Below, one piece after another: positions 24,867-34,124 of a stretch of 64,000 bases of DNA; the stretch's first letter is position 1; each line of letters starts with the position of its first letter. The notes beneath the pieces were generated by a model. The model did no database searches, was not told the origin of the DNA, and worked only from the letters and a program-made list of their open reading frames with translations. This DNA comes from Hahella sp. KA22 (GTDB lineage: Bacteria; Pseudomonadota; Gammaproteobacteria; Pseudomonadales; Oleiphilaceae), in the NCBI RefSeq assembly GCF_004135205.1, contig NZ_CP035490.1, positions 6,005,501 to 6,069,500 of the forward strand. The letters run 5' to 3'. Position numbers and translations under genes: made by a program.

Positions 24867-27298
24867 GAGGATGAGTTCTCCGTATCGTTGTTAGCCCCAA
24901 GGCCAAGCAGGGTTTCCAGCAAAGGCAACATGGCGTTCACCCTGGTGTAGTCAAAATCAGGATCAGCAATAATCCCCGCGGCGGTCGCCGTAGCAGAGCG
25001 AGATTTGCGTTTCAGGTTGGCCCGCTCGCCATCGGCGAAGCTGGAGAAAGTCCGCCGCAGTAACGGCAGCAACAGCATGAAGCGTTCTTCCGGCAGGGCG
25101 CATAAATAGGCGTCCAGCACAGTCCACAAACGGTCATCGTGAATCAACAGCAACCCGGAGCCTTCCAGCAACCCTTCGATCCAGGCCGCTGCGTGAGAAG
25201 GTTCCTCCGCCGCAGACAGCGCAAAGGACAGTGCATTCGCAGCGTCTTCGCCACTGATCTGATCCGCCCCCAGCAGCAATCGGTAACAGCGTCCCAGAAT
25301 CACGCCATTCACTTCGGTTTGCCGCGCCAGACGAGACAGCTCTCGCCACCACTCAGTGAGACGCTCTGCATCCGCATAGAGCTTGAGAGCGTCCGAAACG
25401 TCTGCGATCAGCTTGGCGTGCGCCTTGGCGGCGTCCTCATCCACATTGCGGCACTGATACACCAGTCCGATATTGATGCGGGCGCAGAAGCCTTCGATGA
25501 CATGATGCAATATTGAGGTATCCGCGCCGCGCACGTCGCCGTAACGCACGATGTTCACCAGTCGCGGCAGCGCCGCCATTAACTGATCCACATCATTGAC
25601 CGTGGCGGCCTGCTGTTGCAGGAAGATAATCGCATCCTGTATGGCGTCTGGCAGATCCGCCAGCAGCAGTCGATCCACCCAGGCGGTGATATCGCTTAAC
25701 TTGCTGGCGTTGCGCAGCTGCTCCAATGCGTATCCCATGGCGGCGGTGGCGATGTTATTGCCCCACGGACTTTGTTCGATCAGGTTGAGTTCAAACTCCG
25801 GCCGCCACTGCAGACGCCAGATCTCCTTGAACGTGCCTTTGCCGCTGCGATCGCTGACCAGACGCGCCCACTTCACCCCCAGCAGGTTCAGTCGATGGAA
25901 CAAAGCGGAGCGCAGCTTGCCGTTGTCCTTACGCAGATCCAGCTCCAGGTCCTCCTCCACCGTTGAGACTTTCAGACGCAGAGATTTCTGTTGCGCCTGC
26001 AAGTCCGCCTGCAGCGGCGTCTTGGGCAGGTTTTCCGGCACGGTTCCAATGCGGTCGCCGACCAGCAACTTGCGTTGCAATAACGTCAGAGGAGCGGCGT
26101 CGCCGAAACAAAACAGGGTCTGAATGGTTTCATTCATCTCATCCAGGCTGGGCTGCGGTTTTTCCCGCAACGCCGCCAGCGTATCCGCCATGCGCACCGC
26201 TTCGATGACGCTGGAGGGCGCTACGTCAAAACCTTGCTCCCGTAACTCCCGCGCCGCCCGCGTCAGCCAGGAAGCGGAAATACCGTCGCGCACTGGCTCA
26301 CCGTTTTCACTGCTACGCACCGCGTAGCGCCAGATATGCTCATACCATCCTGGGGCGTCCACCCCTGCGCCATAACCGCTGCGATAGCTGATCCGGTCAT
26401 AGGTCCAGGGAATCCATGTTGCGCTCAACTTGATTTTGGGCAAGCCTTTGATCAGGGCGTTGTCGTCTTTGATCGCAACTTTTTTCACCAGCGCCGGGAC
26501 GTGCCAGGCGCCGCAAATAACCGCAATGCGCTGAAAGCCCTCTTTCTCCGCTTTGCGCACCATTGAGCGCATCCAGGCCTCACGCCGCGCTTCCCGGTCA
26601 CTAAGCTTCTGTGCGGAGGCTTCCGCGCGCAAGGCGCCCATGGCGTCCGCAATCGCAGCGAACACTTCAGCGCCCTGGCTGTGCTGCTCCACCACATGCT
26701 CCCACCAGCGCTCGCCATCGGAAAAACCGGCCGCCGCCGCCAACGCGTCGAGGGGATCGCCGCTGAGGGCCAATGAATCAATACTGGGCTCACTGTCTAG
26801 TTCAGAGCAGACATTCTCGTCGGTCAGCTCTTCCGCCGCAGGCGCATCAGTTTCCGTCTCATTCTGGCTCGCTGGACTTTTATCCAACGCTTCTGCGTTC
26901 TGTTCCTGCGCCATCTCCCGCTCGGCCGCTTCCACAGCCGCCGCGGCTTCCTGTCGAGCTTGTCGCGCCAACGCCAGACTGTGGATTTGCGGCAGGTCTA
27001 TAAAACGCAGCGGCAGATTGTTGCGTCGCGCAAACTGCATGGCCTGCCATTCCGGCGAAAATTCCGTGAATGGATAAAACACGCTGTCGCGATAGTCATC
27101 GCTGGCGTATATCAATTGCGCCACCGGCGGTTGCAACTGATCATTGTGCAGGTGCTCCAACAATGGTTCCGCTTCCTGCGGTCCCTCCACCAGCAGAATC
27201 TCCGGCTGGAAATCCGCCAGCGCCTTCAGCATGCTGGCGGTGGAGCCCGGCCCGTGATGGCGGATACCGAGGTATAAAATCTTGTCGTTGATAAGCAT
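24863..27298 (-). CDS. DUF5682 family protein, TraB/EreA-like fold suspected
   Basis: 811 residues, matching the DUF5682 family by its N-terminal ILYLGIRHHGPGSTASMLKAL. I see two GxxH motifs, GIRH (11-14) and GAWH (263-266), plus an acidic residue in LLVEGP (E38), with WWEHVVEQ and REAWM in between. This is the signature of the TraB/EreA/ChaN/TIKI hydrolase superfamily, so an enzymatic, perhaps metal-dependent, role is plausible (inference). Residues about 118-180 form an acidic low-complexity insert. The C-terminal 400 residues are helical, HEAT-like. It is placed between the MoxR gene (102-base gap) and the VWA gene (4-base overlap). Confidence 0.8.
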   Translation of the reverse strand: MLINDKILYLGIRHHGPGSTASMLKALADFQPEILLVEGPQEAEPLLEHLHNDQLQPPVAQLIYASDDYRDSVFYPFTEFSPEWQAMQFARRNNLPLRFIDLPQIHSLALARQARQEAAAAVEAAEREMAQEQNAEALDKSPASQNETETDAPAAEELTDENVCSELDSEPSIDSLALSGDPLDALAAAAGFSDGERWWEHVVEQHSQGAEVFAAIADAMGALRAEASAQKLSDREARREAWMRSMVRKAEKEGFQRIAVICGAWHVPALVKKVAIKDDNALIKGLPKIKLSATWIPWTYDRISYRSGYGAGVDAPGWYEHIWRYAVRSSENGEPVRDGISASWLTRAARELREQGFDVAPSSVIEAVRMADTLAALREKPQPSLDEMNETIQTLFCFGDAAPLTLLQRKLLVGDRIGTVPENLPKTPLQADLQAQQKSLRLKVSTVEEDLELDLRKDNGKLRSALFHRLNLLGVKWARLVSDRSGKGTFKEIWRLQWRPEFELNLIEQSPWGNNIATAAMGYALEQLRNASKLSDITAWVDRLLLADLPDAIQDAIIFLQQQAATVNDVDQLMAALPRLVNIVRYGDVRGADTSILHHVIEGFCARINIGLVYQCRNVDEDAAKAHAKLIADVSDALKLYADAERLTEWWRELSRLARQTEVNGVILGRCYRLLLGADQISGEDAANALSFALSAAEEPSHAAAWIEGLLEGSGLLLIHDDRLWTVLDAYLCALPEERFMLLLPLLRRTFSSFADGERANLKRKSRSATATAAGIIADPDFDYTRVNAMLPLLETLLGLGANNDTENSSS

Positions 27299-27400
27299 GC
27301 TTCGCTTGTCGCCCTTTATTGGCGCACGCCTTCAAACCGTCATGGCCCCGCCGCAAATAGCAGCGATTGCCTAAGGCGCGCGTTCGTCAGACCGGATGTT

Positions 27401-28486
27401 TCAGCTCAGTTCGCGACAGGCGCGATATACGTCTTTCCAACCGTCGCGCTCTTTCACCACGGTTTCCAGATACTCACGCCAAACCACTGCATCCTGCACA
27501 GGATCTTTCACCACGGCTCCAATCAAACCTGATGCGAGATCCGAAGCCGATAGCTTTCCGTCGCCAAAGTGATGGGCCAGACTCATGCCGCTGTTCATGA
27601 CAGAAATGGCTTCAGCAGTGCTGAGCGTAGCGCTGGGGGACTTCAGTTTTTCCTTGCCATCCAGGGTTTTGCCTTCACGCAGTTCGCGGAAGATGGTCAC
27701 CACGCGCTGGATTTCCGCAATAGCGTTGACCTCCACCGGCAACTCCAGCGCGCGCCCCATATCACTGACGCGTTTGGAGACGATGCTCACTTCTTCTTCG
27801 ATGGTGGCGGGCGTAGGCAGAATCACCGTGTTGAAGCGACGCTTGAGGGCGCTGGACAGTTCGTTGACGCCACGGTCGCGGTTATTGGCGGTGGCGATAA
27901 CGTTGAAGCCGCGCACCGCCTGCACTTCGTCATTGAGCTCAGCGATAGGCAGGTGTTTTTCCGACAGGACTGTGATGAGCGTGTCCTGCACGTCGGACGG
28001 AATTCGCGTCAATTCCTCGATACGGCAGATCTTGCCTTGAGACATGGCGCGCATCAGCGGCGATTCCACCAGTGCGTCCCGGCTGGGGCCATGAGCCAAC
28101 AGTTGCGCATAGTTCCAGCCGTAACGCATGGCTTCTTCGCTGGTGCCGGCGGTGCCCTGCACGACCAGCGTGGAGTCGCCCGACACCGCCGCCGCCAGAT
28201 GCTCGGACACCCAGGATTTGGCCGTACCGGGCACACCGTAAAGCAGCAGCGCGCGATCGGTAGTCAGCGTCGCCACCGCGATTTCCATCAGCCTGCGCGA
28301 ACCGATGTACTTGGGCGTTACTTCAAAACCGTTATCCAGCTTGCCACCCATCAAATAAGTGCAGACCGCCCAAGGGGACAGCGCCCAGTTAGCAGGGCGC
28401 TGACGCTTGTCCACTTCACGCAATGCCTCCAGTTCCTGCTGGAACAGTTGCTCCGCGTGCTGTCTTAAAATGGCTTGTTCGGTCAT
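27401..28486 (-). CDS. MoxR-family AAA+ ATPase
   Basis: 361 residues. Walker A GVPGTAKS is at 84-91. The Walker B region reads ICRIEEL at 153-159, with Glu where Asp is usual before the catalytic Glu. Sensor 1 is ATANNRDRGVN (about 198-208) and the arginine finger region is ALKRRF. MoxR proteins are chaperone-like ATPases that work with VWA partners to activate or insert cofactors into client complexes. The ATG overlaps the DUF5691 gene stop (ATGA), so the two are translationally coupled. It is the motor of a five-gene cassette including SWIM, DUF5691, DUF5682 and VWA proteins. Confidence 0.9.
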   Translation of the reverse strand: MTEQAILRQHAEQLFQQELEALREVDKRQRPANWALSPWAVCTYLMGGKLDNGFEVTPKYIGSRRLMEIAVATLTTDRALLLYGVPGTAKSWVSEHLAAAVSGDSTLVVQGTAGTSEEAMRYGWNYAQLLAHGPSRDALVESPLMRAMSQGKICRIEELTRIPSDVQDTLITVLSEKHLPIAELNDEVQAVRGFNVIATANNRDRGVNELSSALKRRFNTVILPTPATIEEEVSIVSKRVSDMGRALELPVEVNAIAEIQRVVTIFRELREGKTLDGKEKLKSPSATLSTAEAISVMNSGMSLAHHFGDGKLSASDLASGLIGAVVKDPVQDAVVWREYLETVVKERDGWKDVYRACRELS

Positions 28487-29988
28487 GACTGTAGCTCCTT
28501 ATGGAAATCAACGCGGTTCTTGTACACCGCCAGCAAAGGGTTGGTTCGATCGTCTTGCAGGGGCTCCAGCAGGGAGCGAATTTTTTCGTAAGACGTCAAC
28601 GAGAACTGGTAAGCCAGTTGATCAATAGTCTGGTGAGCGTCGTAATACCAACTCTCACCTTCGAGGATCTTGGCGCGAATCATCTCTGCGATGGCTTCGG
28701 ATAATTTGGGCGTCAGACGGGAGAAGGCTTTGAGCTGATACAGCACCGGCAGCCAGAACTGGCTGTCCTTCTTCATCGCCGCCTGCAGCGCGGGCAATAT
28801 CAGCGGCTCGATCTTTTCGGCGGCGAAACCGGCGGCCAACCCACCCAGATATTCGGTACGTTCAACTTCCGTCAGCGCAGGAAACAGCGTTTCAAAATAA
28901 GTCACGTCGCCGTGCAACATAGCGCCTTCGGACAAGGCCAGCAGCGCCGCCTCCGCGTAGTCGCTGCGACGATACAGATCAATGGTCTGTTCTAAAGACG
29001 TTTGCAAAATCTCAGCGCTGACACGCGGGGGCAGCAAAGCCAGCACTTGATAGAACCAGCCCGCCCGTTTGCCCACCTTGGTGCGGTTGGGCAAATGCGT
29101 CAGATCTTCTTTAACGCCCCACTTCTCCCAGGCTTTATCAAATTCCTTGGGAGGCTCGATGTTCAGTTGGGACTTCTTCAGCAAAGCTTTCTTTAGCTGC
29201 AAAGAACTGGCGAGCCACTCCCGTAACGGCGTCAACACGGACGCATCGCCCAACTGCGCTAAAAACCGCGTCGCCTGATATCGCACAGGCAGGCTGCGAT
29301 CATCAACGCAGGCGGCCAGAAATACAGTGTCGCTGGGGTTCAGACCGACTTTCATCACTTCCAGTAACGCGGCGCGTTCCTTGGCGGGCTCATCTTTCCA
29401 AATCGCACTCAACTGATTCAGCGCTGCGGCCGGGTCCGCCTCACGCAGACGACGGAACGCATCCACTCGGGCCACGCCGCTGAGGTGAGCTAGTTCCTCC
29501 GATGCGGGAGCGTCGCTGCGCAACGCCTCCCACTTGAGATTGAGCCCGCATAGCCAGCGCCCGCGCTCACCCATGACGTGGCGCAGACTGACCTGCAATC
29601 GCGGCTGGTTAAGCGCCGCGTCAAACAGATCCGCCAACGCCGCCGGAGGCGACACCCGTCCGGCGTCGGCCAGCGTAGTCAGATACTCCGCCAGCAAACG
29701 CGTATCTTTGGCGCGCAAGGCGGCGCGTAGTAATTCTTCCGCACGTTCGCTGCATTGCTCAACGCTGTCACTCTGAGCCGGCGCCACCGCTAAAGCGCGC
29801 TGATGAGACTGTCCCACCAAACGCGTAAAGTTGAACATAACGGCGGCCTTCAGCAGGCGACGTTCCGCCGGCTCTGCGGCCATTTTATCCAGCGCCGCGC
29901 CCAACTCCGCTGATGGCGCGGTCCAGGGCGCATCCTGGGCGTCGCAGCCCAATATCAGGCGCTTAACGCTATCGTTCCATTCCTGCAT
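28483..29988 (-). CDS. DUF5691 family protein, HEAT-like helical repeats
   Basis: 501 residues, almost entirely helical, with HEAT-like units (for example RSLPVRYQATRFLAQLGDASVLTPLREWLAS). This matches the DUF5691 proteins that recur beside SWIM, MoxR and VWA genes. No catalytic motif is evident, so it is probably a scaffold. It follows the SWIM gene by a 56-base gap and overlaps the MoxR gene start by 4 bases. No signal peptide or membrane helix; cytoplasmic. Confidence 0.8.
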   Translation of the reverse strand: MQEWNDSVKRLILGCDAQDAPWTAPSAELGAALDKMAAEPAERRLLKAAVMFNFTRLVGQSHQRALAVAPAQSDSVEQCSERAEELLRAALRAKDTRLLAEYLTTLADAGRVSPPAALADLFDAALNQPRLQVSLRHVMGERGRWLCGLNLKWEALRSDAPASEELAHLSGVARVDAFRRLREADPAAALNQLSAIWKDEPAKERAALLEVMKVGLNPSDTVFLAACVDDRSLPVRYQATRFLAQLGDASVLTPLREWLASSLQLKKALLKKSQLNIEPPKEFDKAWEKWGVKEDLTHLPNRTKVGKRAGWFYQVLALLPPRVSAEILQTSLEQTIDLYRRSDYAEAALLALSEGAMLHGDVTYFETLFPALTEVERTEYLGGLAAGFAAEKIEPLILPALQAAMKKDSQFWLPVLYQLKAFSRLTPKLSEAIAEMIRAKILEGESWYYDAHQTIDQLAYQFSLTSYEKIRSLLEPLQDDRTNPLLAVYKNRVDFHKELQS

Positions 29989-30044
29989 GATGATTCCTGA
30001 CCTACATGATAATTTCTGAATAGATCCGACGGCTCAGGCGTCGC

Positions 30045-31397
30045 TTAAGCAGCGAGCGCCTGACGCGAGGTAACATCGAAATACTGGTGTTCGGCCCATA
30101 CGCCGAGGGGATTGAAACGATCCCCGCACCACTCGCCTACGACGCGCACCGGGTGGCCGCCACTGACGGCCAGCAGTTTCCAAAGATCCCCTGCGCGCTC
30201 GGCCAGCGGGACGGCTTTACCGTCAGCGTCAACCAGCCAGAATGCGTCATCCTGCCGCCAGGGAATGACTGCGTCGACGATAAAGGGGTAAGGACCTACC
30301 CAGGGATTCCGCGCGAGCAATTGCTCATACTGGTTGAACATCGCGTCCAGGCTTATTCCGGCTGGAGTCGCCGGCGTATCGCCGACATGCTCCGGCGACA
30401 GGGTCGCAGCGTCCGCAAATATCGCCCGCAACGGTGAACCGGAGGGATAAAAGTGAGCGTTGCCCCGAATCAGCTGACCGCCGCGCCATCCCATCACCAG
30501 GCTGGCGCGTTGCGTTTCATGCGCGAAATTAACCACTTTGGCCATCCGCCCGCTGTCCAGTCCCACCAGATGGATCACCTGCATCACCAGCCGCTCTTCC
30601 TGGGTCTGACTGTGCGACAACGCCAGCCAGACGTCTTCCACCGGAGGCGTGGCCAACAGCTCGTCCTGGCTCCATGGCCAGCCTATTTGCGTACGGATGT
30701 CCGCCTGCAGATCATCCGCCAATTGCTCCATTCTGCCGTAGGCGTTTAACAGCAGATACAAACGGCTCAGCGACGCCGCCAGCTCTGACATGCGATCGCC
30801 GGTAATAGCCAGAGAGGCCATCTGGCGCACATGATTGGCCAAGCCCGGCGCCTGCGCATCCACCATGCGCGACTCCAGATTTTTCCAGTACTGGTAATTC
30901 TTGTTCTGCAAGTCCGCCAACCCGGTACGAGCTACGTCTTCAGCCCAGAGCGTGAGTTCTTCCACCCCGCGACTGACTTTTTGCTCGCGCTGCTCTTTAC
31001 GTTTTTCCTGCGCGGCGGCGTCAACCGGCTTCTTGTTCTGGGCGCGCTCGACTTTCTTCTGTTCCCGGTCGGCGCGGCTATCCAGCCATTCAGCGACCCA
31101 ATCGGGCGCGTCTTGCTGGCGAGTAAAGCCATTCTGTTGCTGGGCATACAGGAGAAAGAGCGCAAGCCCGTGCTTACAGGGAAACTTACGGCTCGGACAG
31201 GAGCATTTGAATGCAGGACCGGACAGGTCGATACGGGACAGATAAGGCTTCGATCCGCTTCCCTGACAGTGTCCCCAAATGGCTTCATCGTTATATTCCA
31301 ATAACGGCCACTTACTTGTGTTGGTGAGTTTCTGTGCGGCTTTGACTGAGGCGCTATCCGGCGCCATGGCGATAATTTGTTCTTGATTCCAGGACAC
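30045..31397 (-). CDS. SWIM zinc-finger protein, first gene of MoxR cassette
   Basis: 450 residues. A SWIM zinc finger of CxCx(n)CxH form is at C65-C67-C74-H76, within CSCPSRKFPCKHGLAL; SWIM domains bind DNA or proteins. A charged helical segment (about 105-140, REQKKVERAQNKK) follows, then a long unrecognised C-terminal region ending in a beta-rich part (PVRVVGEWCGDRFNPLGVWAEHQYFDV). The start codon is GTG (31395-31397) with GGAAAG upstream. As the promoter-proximal gene of the SWIM-DUF5691-MoxR-DUF5682-VWA operon, it may supply target recognition. There is a divergent AraC-type regulator gene 197 bases away. Confidence 0.85.
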   Translation of the reverse strand: MSWNQEQIIAMAPDSASVKAAQKLTNTSKWPLLEYNDEAIWGHCQGSGSKPYLSRIDLSGPAFKCSCPSRKFPCKHGLALFLLYAQQQNGFTRQQDAPDWVAEWLDSRADREQKKVERAQNKKPVDAAAQEKRKEQREQKVSRGVEELTLWAEDVARTGLADLQNKNYQYWKNLESRMVDAQAPGLANHVRQMASLAITGDRMSELAASLSRLYLLLNAYGRMEQLADDLQADIRTQIGWPWSQDELLATPPVEDVWLALSHSQTQEERLVMQVIHLVGLDSGRMAKVVNFAHETQRASLVMGWRGGQLIRGNAHFYPSGSPLRAIFADAATLSPEHVGDTPATPAGISLDAMFNQYEQLLARNPWVGPYPFIVDAVIPWRQDDAFWLVDADGKAVPLAERAGDLWKLLAVSGGHPVRVVGEWCGDRFNPLGVWAEHQYFDVTSRQALAA

Positions 31398-31593
31398 GAA
31401 TTACAACTTTCCAGTATGGGTGGTTGATTAGTGACGAGCGGCGGCTTATTTAAAACAGAATCGGCGGTAATTGTATAGGGCCGTCATTCATAATTCATAT
31501 TTGCGCTTCACGGGCGAAGGTTGGTTAGAATAAGTTCGCCCGTGACCGTATAAAAACACAAACTCGTTCCAACAAGCAGCTCAAAGACGCGCC

Positions 31594-32610
31594 ATGATTA
31601 TTCGAGACAGTCAGATTTCCGCCGCCTATCTCCGCGGCCTGGTAGATTATCTCATTCTGAAACGACAGGATGCGTCTTTATTTCTAAAGCCTTTCCAGAT
31701 TTCCGAAGCGGCCATTGGCGAACCACAACAACGCCTGCCGACCCGATTATTCGGGGCCATGCTGGAAGCCGCCGGCGCTTTGCTAAATGACAAAAATATC
31801 GGGCTGCATGTCGGCGAACAGATCAAACCTGGGCAGTACGGCGTCCTCGGACTCAGCGTCATGAACTGTAAAACCCTGCGAGAAGCAATCGTAAGACATG
31901 AGCGCTACGAACGACTGGTATGTGATGTCGGACATACCACTTACCGGCTCGCCGGCGATGAAGTCATTCTAAGTTGGGACAGTTGTTCGCCAGACCTGTC
32001 GCGGCATATCGCGGAAGAGAATATCGCCAGCTGGACCACATTCGCCCGCTGGATTACCGGCGCGGATGTGTCCCCTGCGCTCATCCGCTTTCAACATTCG
32101 CGCCCACAGGATATTCAGGAGCACGAGCGTCTTTTCCGTTGCCCCCTGCAATTCTCCTGCGACAGCATTGAAGTGCGCTTTCCCGCCGCCTATCTGGATC
32201 TGCCCTTACGCCAACATGACCCCGCCATGCTGGTGTTGCTGGACGAATACGCGGACCGCCTGCTCTTGCAGCTCAACCCGGAGGCGGACTTCAGGGATAA
32301 AGTGAAAGCTGCGCTGACGGATCTGCTGCAGGCCGGCGATATCAGTCTGAAGAAAACGGCGCAGACATTGGAGCTTTCTGAAAGGGCGCTGCAACGTCGG
32401 CTACAGGAAGAGGGATGCAACTATCAGCAGATTCTCGACGACACGCGCCGGGAGTTGGCGCTCAGGCAAATCAGCGATAAGCGTCTGGACCTGTCGGAAA
32501 TTACGTTCTTTCTCGGGTTCGCGGATCAAAGCGCGTTTCAGCGAGCGTTCAAACGCTGGACCGGGCGAACGCCGGGGCAATATCGCCGCGAACTGGAACC
32601 TGTAAGCTAA
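31594..32610 (+). CDS. AraC family regulator with arabinose-binding-type N-terminus
   Basis: 338 residues. The N-terminal 200 residues resemble the ligand/dimer domain of OruR/ArgR-like AraC regulators (FGAMLEAAGALLNDKNIGLHVGEQIKPGQYGVLGLSVMNC). The C-terminal 100 residues hold the two helix-turn-helix motifs, with LTDLLQAGDISLKKTAQTLELSERALQRRLQEEG and the signature FADQSAFQRAFKRWTGRTPGQYRR. It is divergent from the SWIM-MoxR-VWA cassette across 196 bp, so it could regulate that operon (positional inference). Full-length gene. Ligand unknown. Confidence 0.88.
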   Translation: MIIRDSQISAAYLRGLVDYLILKRQDASLFLKPFQISEAAIGEPQQRLPTRLFGAMLEAAGALLNDKNIGLHVGEQIKPGQYGVLGLSVMNCKTLREAIVRHERYERLVCDVGHTTYRLAGDEVILSWDSCSPDLSRHIAEENIASWTTFARWITGADVSPALIRFQHSRPQDIQEHERLFRCPLQFSCDSIEVRFPAAYLDLPLRQHDPAMLVLLDEYADRLLLQLNPEADFRDKVKAALTDLLQAGDISLKKTAQTLELSERALQRRLQEEGCNYQQILDDTRRELALRQISDKRLDLSEITFFLGFADQSAFQRAFKRWTGRTPGQYRRELEPVS

Positions 32611-32624
32611 ATATTCGCTGGCGG

Positions 32625-32951
32625 CTAATGATAGCTGATGCGATGCGCATCCAGACGCACATCCTTGACCCAGCGCCCCAAAGTGTCCACTTCGCCGTTG
32701 TAGCGTTCTTCCCCGGTTGAGGAAAACTCAAACGTATAGGTTCGCGCCAGACGCATGGAGCCCCGCGTATCCCGTCGCAAACCCAGCTTACGCAGGGCCA
32801 CGCTGCCGTCGAGAAATTGCAGATCAAGCTCCTGACATTGACGCCTCGCGGCGCCAAGAGCGATCTCCCGCACCTTTAGCGCTTCCCACCATCCCCAGAG
32901 CGCGATGGCGCAAAGCGTCAGCCAGAACAGGTCGATCAATTGCAGATTCAT
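32625..32951 (-). CDS. DUF3301 family membrane protein
   Basis: 108 residues with one N-terminal membrane helix (MNLQLIDLFWLTLCAIALWGWWEALKVRE). The rest matches the DUF3301 pattern, A..QC-x-LDLQFLDGSVALRKLGLRRD-x(5)-LARTYTFEFSSTGEERYNG. These proteins occur widely in gammaproteobacteria and have no assigned role. The ATG at 32951 with GGAAA upstream is chosen; a longer frame to 33038 adds a hydrophilic tail without support. Transcribed opposite to the AraC gene. Confidence 0.82.
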   Translation of the reverse strand: MNLQLIDLFWLTLCAIALWGWWEALKVREIALGAARRQCQELDLQFLDGSVALRKLGLRRDTRGSMRLARTYTFEFSSTGEERYNGEVDTLGRWVKDVRLDAHRISYH

Positions 32952-33086
32952 AGGGTTTCCATCTTTACTATGGAGATAGTTTTCATCATAACGATTTTGC
33001 CGCAGGGGGCGCCAATCGCCAGCAGCGCATCTGATCATTTTTACGCAGTTGAAGTAACGACGCAGATCACTTCTTGTGGGGGCGAG

Positions 33087-33530
33087 TCAGGCGTACGTCA
33101 AGTGCATCAACAGATATTCGCCCGTCGGCATATCCACGCCGCGTTCGATCTCGCGCCAGCCCCGATGGCGATAAAAGGCCACTGCCGGCTCATTTTTGGC
33201 GGCGACTTTCAGTTGCAGGGGAGAGTCAAAGCGCTGGCGACAATACTCCAGCAGCGCCGTACCAACGCCTTTGTTTTTAAAGGGTTTGTCTACATACAGG
33301 TTGTGAATGAAGCTTTCCGGCTTCCAGATAGAGATAAATCCCACCGCCACGCCTGCGTGATCGGCGACATACACCTCTTCGTCCCGAACGCTGCCCAAAA
33401 AGTCATGAATCGAAAACGTATCAGCTTCAATCCAGTAAAACGTCTCCTTGCGCGACTCAAAAAATATCCTGCTCAAATCAGGCGTATCCGCCGCCGTTGC
33501 AGCGCGGATGACCAGCTCATTCAGCTTCAT
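33087..33530 (-). CDS. GNAT family N-acetyltransferase
   Basis: 147 residues. The acetyl-CoA binding motif A is clear: FIHNLYVDKPFKNKGVGTALLEYCRQ (the Q/R-x-x-G-x-G/A site reads NKGVGT). The AVAFYRHRGWREIERG motif near the C-terminus is the usual GNAT ending. The substrate cannot be predicted. The ATG at 33530 begins the domain; an in-frame upstream ATG at 33584 adds 18 residues of doubtful value. Monocistronic, in the minus direction after a gene-free cold-shock leader region. Confidence 0.85.
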   Translation of the reverse strand: MKLNELVIRAATAADTPDLSRIFFESRKETFYWIEADTFSIHDFLGSVRDEEVYVADHAGVAVGFISIWKPESFIHNLYVDKPFKNKGVGTALLEYCRQRFDSPLQLKVAAKNEPAVAFYRHRGWREIERGVDMPTGEYLLMHLTYA

Positions 33531-33914
33531 CTGATACCAATCACTCAGTCCTTTTCCAAACCGACAACATGGTTCCAGAGCCAATGATCGAATGCAATGT
33601 TGGATTGCTCACGCTCACCCGCGCTCCAGTTTCGCCGCCGGATTACTCGCAACCCGTTCTATTCAAAGCATATCCTTCGACATTTGAGATAACGGCGCTG
33701 ACATTAATAATATTTTTAATAATTTATTCATTGACAATCAGAATCAAAACTATAGACTCGTGGAAAGGTAGAAAGAAAGCCTCTAGTTTTATTTAACACT
33801 CCGCTCGATGTTTTAGTCATAATCTTCGTCCTGTAGTTTTAAATTCCAGTCTTGTTTTTCCACTTTAAATCGCCCGCAAGGCAAATTTTTATTCATTTAT
33901 TTCAGGAGATTTTT
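33531..33914. other. 384-bp leader region of cold-shock gene
   Basis: AT-rich sequence between the GNAT start and the cspA-like gene. A possible -35 TTGACA lies at 33731-33736, with TATAGA 14 bases downstream, a shorter spacing than ideal. A long 5' untranslated leader is characteristic of CspA genes and carries thermosensor structure in E. coli. No reliable reading frame seen. Confidence 0.5.
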
Positions 33915-34124
33915 ATGTCCGATACAGTTAAAGGCACTGTTAAATGGTTCAACGAAACTAAAGGTTTTGGTTTCATTCAACAAGAATCCGGCCCAGACGT
34001 TTTCGCTCATTTCAGCGCAATCACTGGCAACGGATTCAAAACCCTGACGGAAGGTCAGCAGGTTGAGTTCACTGTCGCCAAAGGTCCAAAAGGTCCGCAG
34101 GCTGAGAACATTGTTTGCTTATAA
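33915..34124 (+). CDS. CspA-family cold-shock protein
   Basis: 69 residues, the normal length for the family, with RNP1 KGFGFI (16-21) and RNP2 DVFAHF. These OB-fold proteins bind single-stranded RNA and DNA and melt secondary structure in cold-stressed cells. The start follows AGGAG (33904-33908) and lies inside a longer frame from 33852 that would not fit the family. It is followed by a strong hairpin and then the RNase R gene, a partner in cold-stress RNA metabolism. Confidence 0.95.
   Translation: MSDTVKGTVKWFNETKGFGFIQQESGPDVFAHFSAITGNGFKTLTEGQQVEFTVAKGPKGPQAENIVCL

Noticed and set aside
33731-33756. Sigma-70-like promoter of the cold-shock gene (TTGACA ... TATAGA)
   Set aside because: The 14-base spacing is too short for a confident call; mentioned only in the leader entry.
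33569-33796. 75-residue + strand frame with a hydrophobic stretch in the cold-shock leader
   Set aside because: Its hydrophobic segment comes from AT-rich DNA; no ribosome site and no family. It is likely chance in a leader region.
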